64,000 nt of DNA, from NCBI RefSeq assembly GCF_008831285.2, contig NC_045144.1, positions 11,883,672-11,947,671 on the forward strand, in the 5' to 3' direction. Under the pieces are notes generated by a model, which searched no databases, had not been told where the DNA came from, and saw only the letters and a program-made list of their open reading frames with translations. The DNA comes from Nymphaea colorata (Eukaryota; Streptophyta; Magnoliopsida; Nymphaeales; Nymphaeaceae). Position numbers and translations under genes: made by a program. Positions 35,306 through 44,271 of the stretch are shown piece after piece (position 1 is the first letter of the stretch; every line of letters starts with the position of its first letter).

Positions 35306-37124
35306 TTCTTTCTGTTCTTTTCCCCCTGCTTTTCTATGATCCGGAGATTTGAAGCCTTTTGCTTTTTTATGTTAGATAGTTACTTCGTTGCCAATGTTCA
35401 TGATGTTGGTTTCTTAACTTTATTACCTTTTAGTTGATATGTTTACTGCATCTTTTTAATAAGCTTTTTTCTTTTTTTGTAGCTGATTGAACTAATGATT
35501 TTATCAAAGTTGTTGTAGTTGAATAAACTAATGATTTTATCGAATGGATCTACCATTCATATAAGCATGGCAATAGGCTATAGCGGCGATTTACTCACTA
35601 TTGTAGATTTATGGTAAGTGAACTAATCAGTGTTATGTTAGCGCGAACAGTTGCTTTTATTATACTGGTTACTTTAGTTAGTAGCAGCATTGTCATAGTA
35701 TTAGTGCTTGGTCATTTCATCATAGAAATGCGAAGCAGCGGTTTGACCTTTGGTACGTGTTCTGGCACTAAAAGAGTGCCAAAGCTGCTGTCCGCTAGCA
35801 TTATTTTAGCACCAGTCGTAGTACAAGCACTTGAACTCAGACAACTATCCTTACACAACCCCACCTTTACCTTAAATAAATACATTACCCTAATATTATA
35901 TATGTGGTACATGATAGGACATGCGCGACAGTGCAATATATGACTAACATAAATAGGGATCACAAGAGTGGCATGGATGAATTAATCCAAATATGATATG
36001 CTTGAAATAAACAAAAATGCATGAGATAATATAGTATCATAACTACAATGAATATGTTATTTTGGATATTAGATAAAAATTTATTTCCTTATAGAACATC
36101 CAACTAGGATGAATGGGACCTAGGGGCTGCCTAGTCATCATGCCATGTCACCTAGTAATGCCAATAGATTTCGTGTCTAAAATCCAAAGTAAAATGCTAA
36201 TGAAATGAACGAAATTGTGATGCATATAATACATAGCTGGAATGCATAACTAATATATAACATAATCACATATATTACATCTTTTTTCGAAAAGACGATA
36301 AAAATGTGAAATACATTTTGTAAAAAAAAAAGTAAAATATTGTGTTTTTTAAGATCAGCGCAGTGAAAATGTGAAAAAAATGCGAATAAAAATTACTTTT
36401 TTTTCGTCCTTTTTGTATTACATTTGGATTTTTTTTTGTGAACGGTGGCATGACAGTAAAATTAAAATGTTTTAATGTCAAAATGGAAAAAAGAAAACCA
36501 TCCATGACTTTGGGGACAATTATGCATTGTAGGGTTTAAGAAGAATCAAGTTTTGGGGAGGGAAGAGGCTACTTTGGGTTTGATTTGGGGGCAAACCATT
36601 GAAACATGGAGCCTTGGACTGCCTTTAGCCTGCGACATAGAGAATTTGGGGACTGCATGGGCCAACCTTGATTTCTGCTGCATCTAGGAAGGTACGGTTC
36701 TCTTGTCTGTGCTGATTTTTCATTTGTTTGTAATTAGTTTAATTAATCTCATGGCTAATATATGTCTCATTGCTACACACTGATGCCATGGGTCAGTCAA
36801 CTACAGAGAAATAAACATGGCCAACGAGGGCTACAAATTGGTTATTCGAGAGGCTTATCCAAGTCTCACTAAGAATATTTTTTGAATCCATGGATCCATG
36901 GACTCTGTTCTAGCAGTTACACCATGCTGAACCCTATACTTGGTAAAATGGCAATTGTAATATTCCCTTGAATATATAGGGACTGTAGCAACGAGACTAC
37001 GGATTTTCCCATCGCTTAACTTTGAAGTCTGGTCATAAATTTATGTACATAATTGTAGCAACTCATTTAGATACTGCTTCAATTCCTTCTAAATGCTTTA
37101 CCTTCTACTTCAATGCACTGTCAG
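35306..37124. other. Intergenic, no gene recognised
   Basis: The stretch is AT-rich with homopolymer runs (36260-36440). The 110-codon frame at 35611-35943 has a hydrophobic N-terminus but no family motif, and its composition looks non-coding. Nothing else is supported. Confidence 0.5.
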
Positions 37125-37744
37125 TAGGGGTGGGCATCGGGCCGGGCCCGAAATCAGAGGGGGGAGGAGTGGAGGTGGAGGTGGAAGGGGGGAAGGGGGA
37201 AGAGGAGGGAGAAAGAGGAGGGACGGGGTCAGGGGAGGGGGGAACCGGCGAAGGGGGGCAGGAGGAGGGGGGACAGAAGGGGGGAAGGTGGATGGGGGAC
37301 GGGAGGAGGGGGGACGGAAGGGGGAAAGTGGGGACGGAAGGGGGGAAGAGGGGTAGGAGGTGGAGGCGGAAGGGGGAAGAGGAGGAGGAGGAAGGAGGAG
37401 GGAAGGGAGGAGGCGGATGGGGGACAAGAAGAGGAACGGGAGGAGGAGGAGGAGGAGGAGGATGGGGGACGGGAAGAGGAGGAGGAGGATGTGGAGGGAC
37501 GGGAGGAGGATGGGGGACGGGAAGAGGAGGAGGAGGATGTGGAGGGACGGGAGGAGGATGGGGGACGGGAAGAGGAGGAGGAGGATGTGGAGGGACGGGA
37601 GGAGGAGGGGGGACGGGCCGGGCCGGGTACTCGCCGGGCCGTATCATTGGGCCCGGGCCCGGCCGAGGACCCGATTTTTCCGGCCCAGGTTTGGGCCCGA
37701 CCGGGCTCTGTACCGGGTACCTGCTGGCTGGCCCGACGCCCAGC
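37125..37744. mobile_element. Second hAT-like GC-rich element with purine-rich core
   Basis: The left end TAGGGGTGGGCATCGGGCC matches the left end of the element at 7752 in 14 or more positions. The right end GGCCCGACGCCCAGC is its inverse with decay. GGGCC/CCCGG subterminal repeats (37616-37740) resemble those of the first element. The interior 37146-37612 is almost all purine on the plus strand. I find no 8-bp duplication at the flanks (ACTGTCAG against TTTTGCTA), so this copy is older or its end is damaged. No transposase is present. Confidence 0.65.
37461..37604 (+). repeat. Three exact 48-bp tandem repeats
   Basis: Units starting GATGGGGGACGGGAAGAGGA occupy 37461-37508, 37509-37556 and 37557-37604 with no difference that I can see. 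The unit is a multiple of three, so open frames through it give 16-residue Gly/Arg or Pro repeats that are not real proteins. Confidence 0.93.
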
Positions 37745-38741
37745 TTTTGCTATTGCCATCTTATTAATTTCTCATTGTACTATTTTTATTAATTTTCAGG
37801 GTTTTTATTAATTTTTTAAAAGTTACCTTCCTTTCCTTTTTTTTCTTGAGATAAACAACTCACCATATTACAGTCGAGAAAACTTCAATGTTTAAAATCT
37901 GAAAATGATATATGTGACTATGATATTTAATTAACCTAATTAAGGTATTCCTAAAATGCAACACGTGAGTGACATGTAAGGGACATCCCTTATCTACATG
38001 CTTACCACAAGTGAAATAATCTTCAAAAAAGTAGGAGAGTTTCCTTAATTGATGGGATTGACTCTTATAACAAACTAAAATGTTATATCTCCAGTTTTTC
38101 TAGAAGAATGGATTGAGTTTCCAAAATCTTTTCTTAAAAATCAGCAACAAGCAATTTACCAAAACTCACAAAATCTTTCATGATCTAGAGGATAACTCTA
38201 GAGTACGCTACTCTCCTTTTTATCTAAATGCAGATGAAAATCTAATCTACATGTTTATATTATATTAAACACAATATATAAATTAAATTGACCCTAAATT
38301 TAGATCAAAATGGACCTGTTGGGAAAGAGGCATTGACCCTAACATGGCTAAATAGTTTCAATGTGTAAGACTTGCTCGTCTAGAGAGTCATCATCCGCCT
38401 TCAGTTCTTCAGCTAATGGAAATCAACCAACTAATCGGCCAATGCTTGTTTCTTGATAGATTCCTGAGAGATATACTTCACATCATACTACATGAGAAGT
38501 ACCTGCCACTTGACAACTCTTCCTATGAGAAATGGTTGCTCTAGCTTGGATATATTGAAAAGGATTTAATCTTGAAAGCACTTTGAATTCACATAAAAGC
38601 AAATATTGTCTTAGTTTTTAAACCATCCAAACAAGAAAGAGACATGTTTTCTCTATTGTCAAATACTTATTTCCATATTAAACAAAGGTTTTGCTGACAT
38701 AATATATTTCATGTCCTATCTTGCAACCTTCTTCATAATAT
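37745..38741. other. Intergenic, nothing recognised
   Basis: No open frame of note, RNA gene or repeat structure is visible in these 1.0 kb of AT-rich sequence. Confidence 0.5.
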
Positions 38742-40218
38742 TGTGATAGCCTCTAGGGCTATCAAGGAACTGGTGGCAAGAAGGAGAGGGGTACGAGAGG
38801 CTGAGAGTGTGAGATTAAAAGAGAGAACAATCCAAGATAATGACATTAGGGCTAATCACGCCCAAATAAGAACTTACAAGCTAAAGCAAAGCAGGTCCTC
38901 CTAAGGTCCCAATCCAAACTAATAGAATGTACTAAACTTTAATAACTCAAACATAATGAAAGAAATGCTGAATAAAGACTAAAACAGAGCATAACATTAC
39001 TCCCCCCTTCGAAAAACACCTTGTCCTCAGGGTGTGAATGAAGGGAAACGAGACTTAATGTCATCACTATCTTCCCACATTGCTGGTGCCTCTTCATTGG
39101 ACAACCATTCAATCAACCATTGTTGATGCCACTTGCCATCGATCTTAACTTTCCTTATGTCGATGCATCGCAGAGGTGAAAGAGTAGGTGGTCCTCCAAG
39201 ATGGGCGCAGACTGGATATCTTTGCCAATGGGCACGGTGTTGCATGGCTTCAATTTGGAGACATGGAATACCAGATGTATTGAACTGCCGGAGGGAAGGA
39301 GCTCATAATCGAGGTTACCTATTTGGCGGCTGATTTTGTAGGGCCCTACGTAATGAGAGAGTAGCTTTTGTTGTCCAGCCCCCTTTAATAGCATGGTATG
39401 CTGTGGTGGTCTCTTCAAGAATACCCAATCACCCTCTTGAAAGGTCACATCTCTATGGCGGCGATTGTATTCTAAGACCATGTGATTTCTAGCGGTTGCA
39501 AGATGTTCCTTGAGGTCCTTCAGAATGACATCTCAACAACACAACTGGGTGTCAACCGTGTCATTGTGTGCAGTGCCCAGCAAATAACGGTGAACTGTAG
39601 GTGGTGGACGTCCATACACAGCCTCAAAAGGGGTCGTGTTTGTAGATGTGCTCCAGCCAATGTTGCATGCCAATTGCACCCAAGATAAATAGGTTGCCCA
39701 CTCATTGGGTCGCTGAGAAGTATCGCAACCCTTGATATAATCGCGAATATGTCATTTCATACCTGGCCAAAAGAATGCGGTTTGCAAGCAGCGATATGTC
39801 CCTTCCACTCCCTCGTGACTAGCGTCTTTAGAGTCATGAAAATGCGTGATCAAGGCGCATGGCAAATCTGTGTCTGTGGGTATATAAATGTGATCCCAAA
39901 AGTAGAGGTAAGGAGGTCTCCATTCGTAGCCAAACTTGTGTGTAGGATCACTGTGCTGTGTACCTGAGCTATTTGATCCCAAATCTGACACTGTATAGAA
40001 GTTGCGACAAAGAACTGACCAGAGGATTCCCACGCCCCGCGCTGGAGTACCCATCTGCCACTAGGTTATCTTTCCCTTTTCGATGTTTGATCTCAAAATC
40101 AAAGCCACTAAGTTTTAATACCTACTTCTGTACCTCAGGGAGCAAAGTCGACTGTTGCAGGCAGTAGTGAAGACTATGGTGACCTATTAGTGCTACGAAG
40201 TGTCGAAACAGAGCATAA
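38742..40218 (-). mobile_element. Truncated Ty3/gypsy chromovirus, minus strand
   Basis: The left part (about 38742-38997, TGTGATAG..CATAACA) looks like a 3' LTR, because it is followed at once by a polypurine tract (minus strand CGAAGGGGGGAG, 39001-39012). Inside are pol domains on the minus strand down to the RNase H region at about 40203. There the sequence stops at AAACAGAGCATAACA (40204-40218), the same 15 bases that end the LTR at 38983-38997. The element therefore seems to have lost gag, protease, reverse transcriptase and nearly all of its 5' LTR in one deletion. The LTR start is a guess. Confidence 0.7.
39027..40203 (-). pseudogene. gypsy pol 3' part: RNase H, integrase, chromodomain
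   Basis: Reading right to left, RNase H ends with RHFVALIGHHSLHYCLQQ and LSGFDFEIKHRKGKDN. The integrase zinc-binding region follows (ALITHFHDSKDASHEGVEGT and FFWPGMK). Core integrase phrases then appear in broken frames (39520-39740). The C-terminal module reads FQEGDWVFLKRPPQ and LSHYVGPYKISRQIG. The last frame holds a chromodomain, with KVKIDGKWHQQWLIEWL and APAMWED. A chromodomain at the integrase C-terminus defines chromoviruses and is thought to guide insertion to heterochromatin. Several frameshifts and an in-frame stop (TGA after PGMK) make it inactive. Confidence 0.85.
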
Positions 40219-40224
40219 CACAAA

Positions 40225-40300
40225 GGCATGTATGACTACTTCTGGACTCATGCATTGATCTCCGACAAGATCATAGACACCATCCATAAGAACTACTACC
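40225..40300 (+). pseudogene. Serine carboxypeptidase-like exon fragment
   Basis: The plus strand reads GMYDYFWTHALISDKIIDTI, resembling the (Y/F)..WTHALISDE phrase of plant serine carboxypeptidase-like proteins (peptidase family S10). Similarity fades after HKNYY at about 40300. The fragment covers about 25 residues and does not include catalytic residues. It is preceded by AAAG, which could be a splice acceptor. It begins seven bases after the gypsy junction. The match is short, so the assignment is tentative. Confidence 0.5.
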
Positions 40301-40335
40301 CTTCTCTCACCACCCAGCAATATGAAACATGGGGC

Positions 40336-40749
40336 CTGTACAGAAACCAGAAAATGGATGGTGGAAGAAACTATTACATGGTGATGATAAGGCACCCATG
40401 TAATGGAGGTGGACTGGGAAAATGGGTAGACGAAGATGATGATGAAGTTGGTTTGTTATTCTTACCTCTTCTTGTCCTTCATTATTTGACTTGAGTTGAA
40501 AACCATGCCAGAGATGTGTGGTTTTGAAACAAGAAACAACAGTATTTAGGAGGGATGGATTTCTTGGTATGACTTTACAAACCTTAAATGAATGTCTTTT
40601 GTTGGAAGGAGTTTTCTTTTTTATTTATTTTGATCTCTATGAACTTTTTGCTTGATAAAATTGAGAGTATTCTGTAGAAATTTGGTGATCTAGCAGGCTT
40701 TGGGGATGGCATGGGTGATGTCCTTGATGAAAGTGATGATGAAGGAATT
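40336..40749 (+). pseudogene. p23-like HSP90 co-chaperone gene fragment
   Basis: Plant p23 proteins bind HSP90 and end in an acidic tail. The plus strand reads VQKPENGWWKKLLHGDDKAP at about 40339-40398, then a frameshift and stop. A second frame reads KWVDEDDDEV at 40418-40447, preceded out of frame by EVDW. The order GWWKKLL, VDW.KWVDEDDE is diagnostic of the CS-domain end of p23. A second block at 40682-40748, FGDLAGFGDGMGDVLDESDD followed by EGI and a stop, resembles the Gly/Asp-rich acidic tail and is preceded by a possible acceptor (TTCTGTAG). The gap could be an intron. The frameshift and missing N-terminal part make it a pseudogene. Confidence 0.68.
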
Positions 40750-41034
40750 TGATTGTCATCAGTTTTGTAGGTTTTTTAAGCTTTAGATTGGTGTACCTTG
40801 TCAATGTAAAACACCACCACAACAACATGTGTCTTGGTTGGTCTACCACCATGAGTACATTGACAAGTCCGTTAGTGTCGTTATGTGCATAGCTATGGTG
40901 TTGTCATATGAGATGCTAGTGATCTGATCTATCTTTTTGGTTCATGTATTGATGATTGGGTAAAATTCTTGTGAGCCATTTATTTCTTGCACTTTTTTTT
41001 TGCACTGATCATTCACATCTCAAAAAATATGCAG

Positions 41035-41109
41035 TTTTTGAGGTTGGAGGCAGTGTCTTTGAGGTGCTTTCGACATCTAGAGATACCCACTAGAGTGGTG
41101 ATGACTTTG
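41035..41109 (+). pseudogene. Single exon of a chloroplast-type Hsp70 gene
   Basis: Between a splice-acceptor-like ATATGCAG (ending 41034) and a donor-like GTAAGG (from 41110), the plus strand encodes [18 protein letters not shown], a TAG stop, then SGDDF. This matches the [22 protein letters not shown] block of DnaK/chloroplast Hsp70 in the ATPase domain. The in-frame stop and the absence of neighbouring exons show that it is a relic. It lies 290 bp beyond the p23 tail on the same strand. Confidence 0.72.
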
Positions 41110-43505
41110 GTAAGGTTCTATTTTGTGCTTTTGTTATTGATTGAATACAAGAAAGTGCTAGATTACTTTGTTTCTGGTTATCCATTTTCTCTCATATTCT
41201 GTTGGAATCATAATTTGTGTGGACTGTAGCTTCTATGGATTCATCCATTTTGTTCCAATTTGTCCCCTAAGTAATTTCCCCTTCTTGTTTAGGGCTCATG
41301 CATTCTTTTTTTTTTTTCTGTTCTTTTTCTCTTTTAATACATTAAAAGAGCCATTAACACATAACTAATATCCACATGAACTGCACATAATGATGCTAGA
41401 AATTTTTCTAATTCTTGGCTAATCTTTTGTCTATTAGCAATTCTGAAAATTGTATTCATGGTATTCTTATTTAAATAATAGCACATTTTGAACACAGATT
41501 TTAAGGTCTGAAGTACGGCAGTCAAGTAACTGGTTAATTGATAGGAATTTTACTTTGATTCTTCAACAAAGGAAGCTGTTCTTAGATAATTCATTTTCAT
41601 GAACAAGATATATTTGGAACAATGTTGCAAATGTTTGCTACTATATTCTAATTCTTATGCATAATTTATAAATACAGTTTCTGTGGCAATCCTCTTCCTT
41701 TCAGTAGTTGGATTGAAGTACTATGAGCATGAGGGGCAAGCACTTGATGATATACAAGTTGTCTGTCCATTGATTAATATGCCTCTTCATAGTTGACATT
41801 AATGATGAAGCTGCGGCAGCACTAATAGTAATCAAGTTCCATATTCTTAAATTTAACATGATTACTTGTCATTGAATCGGGAATCAATAGACTCCTTTAA
41901 TGTCTCTATATGTGCTATAGAAATGTTATGAGTGCAAATCAAGAGTTTATTTCAGCATACTACTCATGTTAGTGCATAGGATTGTGTCACAAACACCCCT
42001 ATGTTCGGCATGTGCTTATGAGGTGGGGTGTCTCATGCATCCTCTCTCCTATCATGTTTCCACAAATGCAACAAAAAAGTCATGTACTTGGGTCTTTTGT
42101 ATTTCTACTTATGTCTAAAGATGTGAAGGTTTCTTCTGTATTTAATGAAGGGACAACTTACATCAGCAAGAAAGTTCATGTTGATTATGAAAACATCACC
42201 AATCTTGTAGGAAACTCTCAGCCAAGATGTTCTTCTGGAAAGATGTATATGTCTGAGCAACCATCTTCTAAAGAAGAAACTTCATCCTATTCTTCATAGA
42301 ATTTTTTCCGATAATGAAGTAGTTGCCTTTTTTCTAATTCTAGAACCAAAAGTGTTTGTGCTTTCTGATACTAAGTCAAATGCACCAGCATTATCATTAT
42401 GCTTATACTTTTGATGCCGGAATTCAATCTCTGAAAGTTCCCTGATCTATTCATGTCTATTGTTGACTGAGGGAGGGCATATAAAGTGGTCAGAATCTAT
42501 TGTAGAAAACGGGTGCTATAATGCTATAATGTCAAGCACTCAGTAAGTGGAAGGCCTATGTTTTGATTATTCCATAATTTAAGATATCTTTATCCAATAC
42601 CTTTGGTTTGTTGACTGCATCAACAGCTGATTTGACAAGGTGGAAACCTTGTCAAATCTACATTGTATAAATGTCACAGTGAACTACCCAATTCTTTACA
42701 GAACAACTTTTGATGCCAAACATTTTTGGAACCTAAGATCTGCATGTTAGCTAAAAACTTGTTACAAATGCTCTGCCTCTATGGAAAATCACAGATCAAC
42801 ATGAAGGGCTTGGATGCAACTCAGGGTCCGGCTTATATGATTACTGCATGTGTGTTCAGAAAATAGGCACCATATGAGTATGAACACCCAAGGGTCCTAA
42901 GCACCCCAAAATGGTCAGCCATGGCAGTTGTCCATTCTTTGGTCGCTAGAAGAAGGCTCAGAACCAACTTCAAAAGGGGAAGTCTGAGTTGGATGACCAA
43001 GCATATTCTTGCCAAAATGCACTTGAGTGTCATACTTTTATCTGCAATTTGCACCAGTCCTGATCACCTTAAGCTTGAAAACAAGAAGAGCTCTATAAAG
43101 CACTTTCTATTTTCAGTTAAGCTTGACGTGGTTTTCTTATTTTTGGTTTAGGGCTTGATGAAAAGAAAGCAATAATGAAGTCAGGGATAAACTTTGAGAA
43201 AAAATTGGGAAACTTGAGGAGGCATGTGATGTGTTTGACTGACAGCTGATGTGCTTTTAGGATTTGGTGATGGTGACCTGGAAGAGAGAATGAGTGATAT
43301 GCGGTATTTTGGCATTTGATTGAGTAATTTACAATTTTATCTTGGTATTATAGTTGCCTTTTATGATTGAAGAACAAGGTCATTTCATTATCCAATGTTT
43401 ATGTGGAAACCTCTCTCTTGATGTTACAGTTACCTTCTATGATTGAAGAACAAGGTTATTTTTTTCAATGTTTATATGGACACCTCTCTCTCTATATATA
43501 TAATT
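41110..43505. other. Gene-free stretch downstream of the gene fragments
   Basis: Open frames at 41982-42299 (105 codons) and 42921-43151 (76 codons) have no motif that I recognise. A minus-strand phrase HFGVLRTLGCSYSYGAYF at about 42860-42915 weakly recalls the VFGC.AY region of copia integrase, but one short match is not enough to call it. Confidence 0.4.
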
Positions 43506-43877
43506 CATTGTCACAAAAAGCGCCGTTTTAAAAAAAACGCATATTTAACGCCAAAAACAGTTCTACCGTATAATACCCGTACTATTCCCTTTTTTTTTAA
43601 AAAACGTCAAAAAACAAAAAACGCGTATAATACCCGTTTAATACTCGTATAATGCCCGTATTATACGTTATTTTCCCGTTTTTTGCCGTTATTTTCCCGT
43701 TTTTTGCCGTTTTTTATTAATTATTATTTTTATAATTTTTAAGATGTATTAAATGTTTAATTTTTAAAAAAATTTGCCGAACTTTTTCCATTTTATTCCC
43801 GATATATAAAACTTTGCCGTATTATACCCGTTTTTTTCCTCGCCGTTTAATACCCGTCCCTGTTTTTTGTGACAATG
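43506..43877. mobile_element. MITE with GTCACAAAAA termini and CCGTATAATACCCGT repeats
   Basis: The ends are inverted: CATTGTCACAAAAA at 43506 and TTTTTGTGACAATG ending at 43877. Between them are repeated CCGTATAATACCCGT, CGTATTATACCCGT and TTTTCCCGTTTTTTGCCGTT motifs in an otherwise AT-rich 370 bp. The length, inverted ends and lack of coding fit a MITE. The superfamily cannot be decided because the target duplication is ambiguous. Confidence 0.72.
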
Positions 43878-43927
43878 ATATATATATATACACACACAAT
43901 GTAGGGAACTTCTCTCTGTTTCTCTCC

Positions 43928-43929
<2 letters not shown>

Positions 43930-43995
<66 letters not shown>
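43930..43995. repeat. (TA)n microsatellite
   Basis: An almost uninterrupted TA array of more than 60 bases, with one TC unit near 43975. A shorter (TA)n(CA)n run precedes it at 43878-43899. Confidence 0.95.
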
Positions 43996-43999
<4 letters not shown>

Positions 44000-44271
44000 A
44001 TGGTCGGGGTACCACTCCTAGAAGTGATTGCATGAAGTCTTAGGAATGGTCGCCCTTGACCGTTCCTATATGTAATGTTAGAATGCAATTGAAAATTGAA
44101 TTTTTAGGAAAACATGGAAAACAGGTTCTCATGAGTCTTCATTAGGAACTGTCGTGACCAGTCCTAAAAGTAATTAGAAACCCCACTTTTAGGAATGCTT
44201 TGGGAACGGTCGCTTGATCATTGCTAATCCACCCATTTTTTAGGACCTAAAAGTATATTTTTGTTGTTGTG
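43996..44271. mobile_element. CACTA-like element end with TAGGAA(T/C)GGTCGC hairpin repeats
   Basis: Several copies of TAGGAA.GGTC/GACC.GTTCCTA face each other: 44041-44068 forms an imperfect stem-loop and 44144-44167 another. The sequence ends AAAGTATATTTTTGTTGTTG then TG at 44271, the inverse of a CACAACAACAAAAATA end. Facing subterminal repeats plus such an end are typical of plant CACTA elements. The other end is not found, and the (TA)n run at 43930 may be the break point. Confidence 0.5.

Noticed and set aside
37022-37811. A 256-codon Gly-rich and a 180-codon Pro-rich open frame
   Set aside because: Both strands are open because of the 48-bp purine repeat. They are not proteins.
42833-43054. 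copia integrase fragment on the minus strand
   Set aside because: Only one weak VFGC.AY-like phrase matches. No neighbouring integrase motifs are present.
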